Shown in pieces: positions 6,905 through 12,617 of a stretch of 12,617 nt of DNA (position 1 is the stretch's first letter; each line of letters starts with the position of its first letter). Under the pieces are notes generated by a model that saw only the letters and a program-made list of their open reading frames with translations, made no database searches and was not told where the DNA came from. This stretch comes from Frankiaceae bacterium (GTDB lineage: Bacteria > Actinomycetota > Actinomycetes > JAVEEJ01). The stretch covers positions 1 through 12,617 of the forward strand of contig JAVEEJ010000234.1 in NCBI GenBank assembly GCA_030840515.1. The letters run 5' to 3'. Position numbers and translations under genes: made by a program.

Positions 6905-7747
6905 CTATCCGATGGCTACGCGGACATTGTCTATCAGCCGGGTCGCGCCCACGCGGGCGGCCACCAGGAGGCGTGCCGGGCCCGAGTACGACGACCCCGC
7001 GAGGTCGGCGAACTCCGGCTCGGAGACACAGGCGACGTAGTCGACGTCGACCCCGTCGACCAGGGCCAGGAAGCCGCGAGCCGCGGCCAGCACGGCGTCC
7101 GGGCCGTCGGGAGCGGACTCCACACCGGCCCGCAATGCTGCCGACAGGGCGAGCGCGGTCAGCCGCTCGTCAGCCGACAGGTAGCGGTTGCGGCTCGAGA
7201 GCGCGAGGCCATCGGGCTCACGCACGGTCGGGACGCCGAGGATGGCGACGCCGAGGTCGAGGTCGCGCACCATCAGCTTGATGAGCGCCAGCTGCTGGGC
7301 GTCCTTCTCCCCGAACACAGCGACGTCGGGGATCGTCAGCTGCAGCAGTTTGCACACGACGGTGAGCACGCCCTCGAAGTGGCCTGGCCTGACCGCCCCC
7401 TCCAGCACGTCGCCTAGTGGTCCGGCGCTGATCCGGACGAGCGCCGGCTGCGGGTAGACCACGTCCTCGGTCGGTGCGAAGACGACGTCGGCACCCTCCC
7501 GCTCGCAGATCTGCAGGTCTTCGTCGAAGGTGCGCGGGTAGCGGTCGAGGTCCTCCCCGGGGGCGAACTGCAGCGGGTTGACGAAGACCGTCACGAGGAC
7601 GGAGTCGGCGGCCTGGCGCGCGGCCCGGATGAGCGCGGCATGTCCTTCGTGCAGAGCGCCCATCGTCATGACCACGGCGACTCGCCCCGGCATGGCGGCC
7701 CGAGCGCGCACCAGCTCGTCGCGCGTTCGCGCGACCACGACCTCCAC
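6905..7747 (-). CDS. panC: Pantothenate synthetase (pantoate-beta-alanine ligase)
   Basis: It joins pantoate and beta-alanine using ATP, through a pantoyl-adenylate intermediate. At 280 residues it fits the family. All landmark motifs are present: MGALHEGH (29-36, nucleotidyltransferase HxGH type), FVNPLQF (55-61), LEGAVRPGHFEGV (115-127, pantoate site and gate loop), FGEKDAQQ (145-152) and REPDGLALSSRNRYL (176-190, KMSKS-equivalent). The start is GTG at 7747, two bases after the stop of the DUF2520 gene, with AGGA about 7 bases upstream. Together with panD, the neighbouring genes supply one substrate and the next kinase (coaX). panB (ketopantoate hydroxymethyltransferase) is not in the window. 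Confidence 0.96.
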   Translation of the reverse strand: MEVVVARTRDELVRARAAMPGRVAVVMTMGALHEGHAALIRAARQAADSVLVTVFVNPLQFAPGEDLDRYPRTFDEDLQICEREGADVVFAPTEDVVYPQPALVRISAGPLGDVLEGAVRPGHFEGVLTVVCKLLQLTIPDVAVFGEKDAQQLALIKLMVRDLDLGVAILGVPTVREPDGLALSSRNRYLSADERLTALALSAALRAGVESAPDGPDAVLAAARGFLALVDGVDVDYVACVSEPEFADLAGSSYSGPARLLVAARVGATRLIDNVRVAIG

Positions 7748-7749
7748 CG

Positions 7750-8649
7750 TCAGGTCCTGGCCTGGTCCGAGAGGACGTCGAGTAGGTGGGCAGCGGCGGC
7801 CGCGTCGAGCCGCCCGCTGGCCATGGCCCGGTCGGCGGTGAGCCGCGCGAGCGCGACGTAGGACGGCAGCGTCTCGGGGGCGACCGCTGCCAGCACCGCG
7901 AGGTGGCTGGCCACGGTCCCGGCGTCTCCCCGCGCCACGGGACCCGTCAGCGCCGCGTCGCCCTTGCGCAGCGTGTTGTCGAGCGCGGCACCGAGCAGTG
8001 GCGCAAGCATGTGCGCCGGCTTCTCCACTCCTGCCCGGCCCAGCAGGTCCATCGCGGTGGCGACGATCGTGACGAGGTGGTTGGCGCCGGAGGCGAGCGC
8101 TGCGTGATAGATGGTGCGCATCTCCTCCGCGATCACCACCGGCTCGCCGCCCATCTCCACCACCAGCGCCTGCGCGACGGGCAGCAGCGGCTCCGGTGCG
8201 GTCACGCCGAAGCTGCAGCCGGCGAGCCGCTGGAGGTCCACGGTCGTGCCGGCGAAGGTCATCGCGGGATGGATCGCGAGCGGCAGCGCGCCCAGTCGTG
8301 TGAGGGGCTCGAGTACGGCGACTCCCTGAGCGCCCGCGGTGTGCACGACGAAGCTCCCCTGGCGGACGACACCGCGCTGGGCAAGCCCCAGCACGAGGCC
8401 GGGCAGGACATCGTCAGGCACCGTCAGCAGCACCAGGTCGGCCTCGGTCACCACGGCGTCGATCTCGGCCAGCAAGGGGACCTGGGGGATCAGCGCGGCG
8501 GCATGACGACGGCTGCTGTCCGAGAGCGCGTACCCCGCGAGGACCGGGTGCCCCGCCCGGGCGAGCGCGGCCGCGAGCACAGTGCCGACTCGACCGGCAC
8601 CGATGACGCCGACGCGCAGCCGGGGTGGTGCGGAGCTCGAGGAGTCCAT
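7750..8649 (-). CDS. Rossmann-like DUF2520 oxidoreductase-family protein
   Basis: A 299-residue protein of the family found next to panC in many actinobacteria (compare Rv3603c, from memory). The N-terminal NAD(P)-binding Rossmann domain has VIGAGRVG (15-22) after the first strand, then LLTVPDD (74-80) and HTAG (103-106). The C-terminal helical domain (DUF2520 type) has HPAMTF (127-132), YHAALASGANH (181-191) and LTGPVARGD (234-242). The overall fold resembles ketopantoate reductase and pyrroline-5-carboxylate reductase, but no substrate is proven. The ANH segment sits where ketopantoate reductases have a catalytic Lys and Asn. Its place as first gene of a pantothenate operon makes a role in that pathway worth considering. 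The ATG at 8649 has a weak Shine-Dalgarno. It is the only plausible start that includes the glycine-rich loop, since only residues 1-10 precede it. Confidence 0.85.
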   Translation of the reverse strand: MDSSSSAPPRLRVGVIGAGRVGTVLAAALARAGHPVLAGYALSDSSRRHAAALIPQVPLLAEIDAVVTEADLVLLTVPDDVLPGLVLGLAQRGVVRQGSFVVHTAGAQGVAVLEPLTRLGALPLAIHPAMTFAGTTVDLQRLAGCSFGVTAPEPLLPVAQALVVEMGGEPVVIAEEMRTIYHAALASGANHLVTIVATAMDLLGRAGVEKPAHMLAPLLGAALDNTLRKGDAALTGPVARGDAGTVASHLAVLAAVAPETLPSYVALARLTADRAMASGRLDAAAAAHLLDVLSDQART

Positions 8650-8757
8650 CAGCGGCGGTCCAGTCCTGACGTCGAACGGATGACGCGATGCTAGGCGCAG
8701 CCCGTGATGGCGACGAGCCCGCCGCCGGGGTCGTTACCGGGATGACACGATCCGGCC
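8650..8757. promoter_or_regulatory. Divergent intergenic region between cofactor operon and methyltransferase
   Basis: The largest gene-free stretch in the window (108 bases), and the only place to put the main promoter of the minus-strand cofactor operon. On the minus strand, TAGCAT at 8693-8688 fits a -10 element (TAnnnT) 38 bases before the ATG at 8649, but I see no good -35 at the usual distance. On the plus strand no convincing -10 or -35 was found for the methyltransferase, and its Shine-Dalgarno is poor. No operator palindrome or riboswitch was evident. Confidence 0.4.
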
Positions 8758-9726
8758 ATGCCCGCACAGCCGTGGTCGAGCGCGATGAGTGACGCGCTCT
8801 ACGGCACCGAGGGGTTCTACCGCCGCGAGCTCCCCGCAGCGCACTTCCGCACCTCTGCGCACGCCTCCCCAGCCCTGGCGCATGCCGTGCTCGAGCTCGC
8901 CGGAAGGCTCGCTGCTCTCGTGGGAGAGGAAGGCTTCGCCGTCGTCGACGTCGGCGCGGGGGGCGGAGAGCTGCTCGCATCACTGGCCCCGCTGGCGCCT
9001 CCGCACTGGCGCTTGGTCGCGGTGGAGATCCGCGAGCGGCCCGCCGATCTCGACAGCCGGATCGAGTGGACGGCAGACGTCGAGTACGGCGTGCATGGGC
9101 TGGTCCTCGCCAACGAGTGGCTCGACAACGTCCCCGTCGATGTCGCGGAGCGAGCGGTCGGGCAGTGGCAGGAGGTCCTCGTCGACGAGCGCGGGGTCGA
9201 GAGCCGTCGTGCGCTCGGCCCCGGCCCGCAGCTCGAATGGCTGTCGTCGTGGTGGTCAGCGGCGGACGGCGACCGGGTAGAGGTAGGGCATCTGCGCGAC
9301 GCCGCCTGGGCGGACCTGGCCGATCGCCTCGACCGCGGCGTCCTCGCCGCCGTCGACTACGCCCTGGACCGGACGCGGCAACGCACCGGAACACTCGTCG
9401 GCTACCGGCACGGTGACCTCATCGATCCGGTGCCTGACGGAAGCTGCGACATCACCGCGCATGTGCTCCTCGAGTCGATCGCGGCCGCAGGCGAGCGGGC
9501 CGGCCTGACCGGCACGCAGCTTCTCGCGCAGTCCGACGTACTCGCATCCCTCGGGGTCTCAGCCGGCCGCCCGCCGCTGGCGCTCGCGCAGAGCGATCCG
9601 CTTGCGTACCTCGCTGCGCTCAGCTCCGCGTCCCATGCAGCCGAGCTGCTCGACCCCGAGGGGCTGGGCAGTTTCAGCTGGCTGCTGCAGGGGCGCGGCG
9701 TGATGCCCGGAGCGTGCTTCGGCTAA
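8758..9726 (+). CDS. MidA/NDUFAF7-family SAM-dependent methyltransferase
   Basis: This 322-residue protein belongs to the MidA family (also called DUF185, Methyltransf_28); the eukaryotic member NDUFAF7 dimethylates an arginine of the complex I subunit NDUFS2. Seen in order: FRTS (30-33, like the family's F-x-TSP entry motif), the SAM-binding VVDVGAGGGELL (62-73), VAVEIRERP ending strand 2 (87-95), ANEWLDNVP (118-126, family NExxDxxP), then VDYALDR (199-205), GTLVGYRHGDLIDPV (211-225) and CDITAHV (230-236), which match the MidA GTLRxYRxHxxxDP and DxTAHVDF blocks. At 322 residues it is shorter than NDUFAF7. The first ATG is kept because PWSSAMSDALYG looks continuous with homologs; Met10 (8785) is an alternative. 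Its stop overlaps the stop of the convergent membrane gene. The nearby nuoD is its likely substrate. Confidence 0.83.
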   Translation: MPAQPWSSAMSDALYGTEGFYRRELPAAHFRTSAHASPALAHAVLELAGRLAALVGEEGFAVVDVGAGGGELLASLAPLAPPHWRLVAVEIRERPADLDSRIEWTADVEYGVHGLVLANEWLDNVPVDVAERAVGQWQEVLVDERGVESRRALGPGPQLEWLSSWWSAADGDRVEVGHLRDAAWADLADRLDRGVLAAVDYALDRTRQRTGTLVGYRHGDLIDPVPDGSCDITAHVLLESIAAAGERAGLTGTQLLAQSDVLASLGVSAGRPPLALAQSDPLAYLAALSSASHAAELLDPEGLGSFSWLLQGRGVMPGACFG

Positions 9727-11438
9727 AGCCGCCAGAGGTTGACGCCACCGACCTGCTCCGGGGCGCGTCCGAGCACGTCGGACACGAAGGCCACGGCGAC
9801 GTCTTCGTGTGGCATCGGGCCCACGATGACCGCAGAGGCGTCGTAGAAGTCGAGGTCGAGCGCGATGGCCGAGCGCTGGTCGGCGGTCAGGGTCGGCAGC
9901 TGGCCCTTGTCGCGTATTTGGTCGAGCAGGTAGAGCAAGGTCCGGGGCAGCGGACCGAAGACTGCACGGTTGTCGTAGGACGGTCCGATGAAGTAGCCCC
10001 CGGCGAGCTTGAAGCGGAAGTCCGTTGCGGCCTGCCACCGCATCGCGTCCACGTGCCCATAGCCGGCTGGCGGGGCGATGACGACCGTGCTGCCCGCCGG
10101 CAGCTCGCGCGCGCCCTGGGCGAAGAAGGCCGGCACCGGCGGCCGCGGCGAGACCGGCAACGGCTGGGGCACCAAGGGGAGCAGGGTGAAGATCGCCACC
10201 ACCAGCGCCAGTCGCGTTGAGGTCAGCTGGACCCATTCGACGCTTGCCGCGAGGGCCACGGCGAGGAGCAGGGCTGACAGCAGCGAGAGCCTGTTCACGA
10301 TCGCGCTCTCGAAGACGGGGAGGTCGATCAGCCACCCCCAGGGCAGGGTCACGTTGTCATGCGGCTTGAGATGAACAAGCGGGTGCAGCCCAAGCGCGAG
10401 CACCGACAGCAGCACCGTCATCAGGATGGGTAGTCGCACCCGCAGGTCTCGCCATCTGACGACCAGCATCACAAGGCTGAGCACGATCAGCGCCCAGCCG
10501 AGGTAGCCGGTGTGCTCCTCCGGCCCGCCCCGATAGCCGGCGGAGAGCGCCCGCGACTTCTCGCTCGAGAGCAGCAGTTGCTTGGTGGGGGTGGTGAACG
10601 CCGAGACGTCGAGCTTGAAGTAGTCGCGGGTGAACGGCGTGCCGTGCACGTGCTGAGCACCGAACAGCTGGACCAGCAGCGGCAGTGCCGTGATGGCCGT
10701 GAAGCAGGCGAGCGCCACTCCGGTGATGGTGACGAACCGCAGCACCCGTTCGCGCGTCACCAGGCGCGGCCGGGAGAGCACCAACCCGACGACGAGCAGC
10801 ACCGCGACGAAAGCCGTGAAGAAGAGCACCTCCTCGCCGGTGAGCAGCTGAGCCGACGCCACCAGACCTGCGGCGGCGCCGACAGCCACCGGTCGCCGGA
10901 TACCCACGGCGGCCTCGAGAACGAGGAAGAGGATCAGCGGAACCAACGGCAGCAGCGTCATCTGCAGATGGCCGAGTGACTGCGCGAGGAGTGCCGGCGA
11001 GAACCCGAACAGCAGACCGGCCGCGATCCGTGGCGTCCGCCCGCTGATGAGCGGGGTCTCGCGCAACGTGCGTCCGAGCACCCAGTAGAGCGAGTACGCC
11101 GACAACGCGGGCGCCAGCCACAGCAGCACAGCGAACGTCGTGCGCCCGCCGGCCATCCAGGTCAGCGGTGCCAGCAGGATGCCGGGCAGCAGGAGCGCCG
11201 TGTTCCACATCAGGTTCACCCCCGCGGGAGCGTTGATGTCGTCGGTGATCAGCAGGCCATGACCGCCGTGTGCCAGTGCGTGGGCGTCGTGCTGCAGGAA
11301 CCAGGACAGCAGGCCGACGTCGCTGTCGTTCACCGCGAGCTCCTGGCCGGGGTGGCGGAGCATCCCCCCGGTGACGACGAGCGCGAGGAGCAGGAAGAGA
11401 GCCAGTACGGCCAGGTCCGCGAGCCGCGCGCGCCTCAT
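9723..11438 (-). CDS. Polytopic membrane protein, GT-C glycosyltransferase-like
   Basis: It has 571 residues with about ten hydrophobic membrane segments between residue 7 and 420, followed by a soluble C-terminal part (about 430-571). The first extracytoplasmic loop holds an acidic motif, VNDSD (36-40), and NAPAGVNLMWNTALLL (69-84), a pattern I associate with actinobacterial membrane proteins resembling GT-C glycosyltransferases that use polyprenyl-phosphate sugars. That assignment is by resemblance only, and no sugar or acceptor can be named. Other features are HLQM (157-160), GEEVLFF (201-207), and a C-terminal segment with APPAGYGH (455-462) and RWQA (467-470) that may be an extracytoplasmic domain. 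The ATG at 11438 overlaps the stop of the preceding gene as ATGA, so the two are coupled. The end overlaps the stop codon of the methyltransferase on the other strand, leaving no room for a terminator between them. Confidence 0.75.
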   Translation of the reverse strand: MRRARLADLAVLALFLLLALVVTGGMLRHPGQELAVNDSDVGLLSWFLQHDAHALAHGGHGLLITDDINAPAGVNLMWNTALLLPGILLAPLTWMAGGRTTFAVLLWLAPALSAYSLYWVLGRTLRETPLISGRTPRIAAGLLFGFSPALLAQSLGHLQMTLLPLVPLILFLVLEAAVGIRRPVAVGAAAGLVASAQLLTGEEVLFFTAFVAVLLVVGLVLSRPRLVTRERVLRFVTITGVALACFTAITALPLLVQLFGAQHVHGTPFTRDYFKLDVSAFTTPTKQLLLSSEKSRALSAGYRGGPEEHTGYLGWALIVLSLVMLVVRWRDLRVRLPILMTVLLSVLALGLHPLVHLKPHDNVTLPWGWLIDLPVFESAIVNRLSLLSALLLAVALAASVEWVQLTSTRLALVVAIFTLLPLVPQPLPVSPRPPVPAFFAQGARELPAGSTVVIAPPAGYGHVDAMRWQAATDFRFKLAGGYFIGPSYDNRAVFGPLPRTLLYLLDQIRDKGQLPTLTADQRSAIALDLDFYDASAVIVGPMPHEDVAVAFVSDVLGRAPEQVGGVNLWRL

Positions 11439-12235
11439 GAAGGCGGGCTCGCCCAGGGGTCCTCACTAGGCGGGAGTGCCGGCGGGGACGGCGGGCCTGA
11501 TGCTGGAGCGGGCGGCTCGACGTGGCGACCGCCCGGCGGCTGCCCCCACGGCTGCGGTGGGCCCCACGGCTGCGGTGGGCCCCACGGCTGCGGTTGGCCC
11601 CACGGCTGCGGAGGGCCCCAGGCACCCGCGCTCGGCCACGCTGCGGTCGGCCGCGATCGGCGCTTGGCCCCGCCCCGGCGGACCCCCGTCACGATCAGCA
11701 CGACCACACCACCGATGCCGAGCAGGGCTGCGAGAGCAGCGGCGGCGAACCCGTGCCCGTAGGTCTGGCCATCGATGTGGCGCCCGACTCCCAGCTCGAC
11801 CCGGCCATCCGGCGAGGTGCAGCTCACGTCGTGGGCCCCGTTGGAGGTCGGTGTGAAACGCACTCTGGCGTCGTACTCCTCACCCGCGTGGAAGATCACC
11901 GACCAGTCCTCGTCAACGGTCGGGACGTCACCGTCCGGCCCGGTCACGGTGCAGTCGACTGCGGGCGAGTCGACGTCGGGAGTTGCGACGTAGATGTCGT
12001 ACCTGCGTCCGGCCACCAGCTCGCTGGTGCCCGGGCTCTGGGTGGAGAACTCCTCCAGGTGTGGGGTCATGGCGCGCACGAAGATGACGGCGCAGATCAC
12101 GCCGGCAACCGTGGCGGCGACGAGAAGCGCCGCACCCAGGGCGTACCAGCGCTTCCGTGGCCGGATGGCCGAAGGGTCCACCGGTGCTCCCCCACTCGGG
12201 CTCGCGGCAGTCACGTAGGGGTTCGGATGGGTCAC
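11435..12235 (-). CDS. Two-TM protein with extracytoplasmic domain and Pro/Gln/Trp/Gly repeat tail
   Basis: No family is recognised. With GTG at 12235 as start it has 266 residues. A positively charged N-terminus (RPRKRW at 25-30) precedes TM1 (about 31-53). An outside domain of about 100 residues has Cys95 and Cys139, a probable disulfide, in sibling contexts CTVTGPDGD and CTSPDGR. TM2 is at about 162-184, followed by RRGGAKRRSR (186-195) and a tail with four copies of a PQPWG-type hexapeptide (about 208-231) and a Pro-rich end. Charges place both termini in the cytoplasm. An ATG at 12247 would add four residues and touch nuoD. The open frame to 12388 would run fully antisense to nuoD and is rejected. 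It is coupled to the polytopic membrane gene by ATGA, which suggests they act together in the envelope. Confidence 0.7.
   Translation of the reverse strand: MTHPNPYVTAASPSGGAPVDPSAIRPRKRWYALGAALLVAATVAGVICAVIFVRAMTPHLEEFSTQSPGTSELVAGRRYDIYVATPDVDSPAVDCTVTGPDGDVPTVDEDWSVIFHAGEEYDARVRFTPTSNGAHDVSCTSPDGRVELGVGRHIDGQTYGHGFAAAALAALLGIGGVVVLIVTGVRRGGAKRRSRPTAAWPSAGAWGPPQPWGQPQPWGPPQPWGPPQPWGQPPGGRHVEPPAPASGPPSPPALPPSEDPWASPPS
11545..11616 (-). repeat. Four tandem 18-base repeats encoding a hexapeptide
   Basis: Four directly adjacent 18-base units (11545-11562, 11563-11580, 11581-11598, 11599-11616) differ by one or two bases. Plus-strand unit: cccacggctgcggtgggc. Units 1 and 2 are identical; units 3 and 4 change the end to gttggc and gagggc. 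On the coding strand each unit gives a PQPWG plus Pro or Gln hexapeptide in the cytoplasmic tail of the two-TM protein. The near identity at DNA level points to recent slippage expansion rather than old protein repeats. Confidence 0.9.
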
Positions 12236-12245
12236 GCGTGGCAGC

Positions 12246-12617
12246 ATGCCATCCGTGAGCCAGCTGGTGGTGGGGGTAGGCGCGGGCGAACTGGCGACCG
12301 CCGACATGGTGCTGAACATCGGCCCGCAGCACCCCGCGACGCATGGCGTCCTCCGGCTCGTGCTCACCCTCGACGGCGAGCGGATCACTCGGGCCGAGCC
12401 CGTGGTCGGCTACATGCACCGCGGGGCGGAGAAGCTCTTCGAGGTCCGGGACTACCGCCAGATCATCGTGCTGTCCAACCGCCACGACTGGCTCTCCGCC
12501 TTCGCCAACGAGCTCGGCGTGGTCTTCGCTGTCGAGCGGATGCTCGGCATGGAGGTGCCGGTCCGCGCCGTGTGGGCCCGGACGCTGCTGGCGGAGCTCA
12601 ACCGGGTGCTCAACCAC
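12246..12617 (+). CDS. nuoD: NADH-quinone oxidoreductase subunit D, HRGAEK type (partial, runs off window)
   Basis: The first 124 residues of the complex I 49-kDa-type subunit, which helps form the quinone pocket next to the terminal Fe-S cluster N2. NIGPQHPATHGVLRL (24-38) and GYMHRGAEKLFE (55-66) are family hallmarks, followed by RHDWLSAFANELG (79-91) and RTLLAELNRVLNH (112-124). Arg59 in HRGAEK (codon 12420-12422) aligns with Arg118 of the human NDUFS2 precursor (Arg85 mature), the NDUFAF7 methylation site. From memory, the other actinobacterial NuoD in the full nuo operon has HTGIEK instead, so this looks like the second, nuoD2-like type. Possible starts are ATG 12246, GTG 12255 or ATG 12306; I chose the first, since VGAGELATADM before the GPQHP block looks conserved, but none has a clear Shine-Dalgarno. 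It is divergent from the two-TM gene with about ten bases between starts. The C-terminal part is not in the window. Confidence 0.9.
   Translation, partial: MPSVSQLVVGVGAGELATADMVLNIGPQHPATHGVLRLVLTLDGERITRAEPVVGYMHRGAEKLFEVRDYRQIIVLSNRHDWLSAFANELGVVFAVERMLGMEVPVRAVWARTLLAELNRVLNH

Noticed and set aside
5361..7040. 559-codon plus-strand open frame across nadB, panD and the start of panC
   Set aside because: It is an antisense shadow of three confident genes, with Ser/Arg/Thr/Pro-rich low-complexity content and no recognisable domain.
8650..8757. Riboswitch or T-box leader for the cofactor operon
   Set aside because: The predicted leader is only about 30-100 bases and I see no conserved aptamer or T-box motif or paired stem.
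8414..9394. Minus-strand open frame crossing from the methyltransferase into the DUF2520 gene
   Set aside because: It runs through two confident genes in different frames and is extremely Arg-rich.
11545..11616. Regular repeats as a possible CRISPR array
   Set aside because: The units are 18 bases, directly adjacent with no spacers, and keep a coding frame for a hexapeptide.

Overview
The window is high-GC DNA from an actinobacterium. It is gene-dense, uses GTG starts, and its genes often overlap by a few bases. From memory, the order DUF2520 oxidoreductase - panC - panD - coaX - lysS matches the Mycobacterium tuberculosis Rv3603c-Rv3598c neighbourhood, here with nadB and nadC inserted. A Nocardioides-like or related actinomycete is plausible, but I cannot name a genus from sequence alone.

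Region 1 (8649 down to 1, minus strand) looks like one long cofactor operon. It runs: DUF2520 Rossmann protein, panC, panD, nadB, nadC, coaX, lysS, a 28-codon membrane micro-ORF that I found coupled to the lysS stop, then three tandem paralogous secreted proteins. The third paralog is cut by the left edge of the window. Gaps are 2, 41, 7, -4, 5, 11, -4, 53, 68 and -13 bases. PanD and NadB both draw on aspartate: PanD makes beta-alanine for pantothenate (joined by PanC, then phosphorylated by CoaX on the way to CoA), and NadB/NadC make quinolinate-derived NAD. The panB, nadA and panE partners are not in the window.

Region 2 (8758-9726, plus strand) encodes a MidA/NDUFAF7-family methyltransferase, transcribed divergently from the cofactor operon across a 108-base gap.

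Region 3 (12235 down to 9723, minus strand) is a two-gene unit coupled by ATGA: a two-TM protein with a cytoplasmic Pro/Gln/Trp/Gly hexapeptide repeat, and a large polytopic membrane protein that resembles GT-C glycosyltransferases.

Region 4 (12246 to the right edge, plus strand) is the start of a complex I 49-kDa (NuoD) subunit of the HRGAEK type. It carries the arginine equivalent to the residue NDUFAF7 methylates in mitochondrial NDUFS2. The methyltransferase and its probable target therefore sit about 2.5 kb apart on the same strand, which is the most interesting functional link here.

Other points worth a second look are the three CRH/DPxGD secreted paralogs (one previously hidden at the edge), the lysS-coupled micro-ORF, unusual substitutions in the LysS active-site motifs, and a divergent gene pair with essentially no intergenic space.
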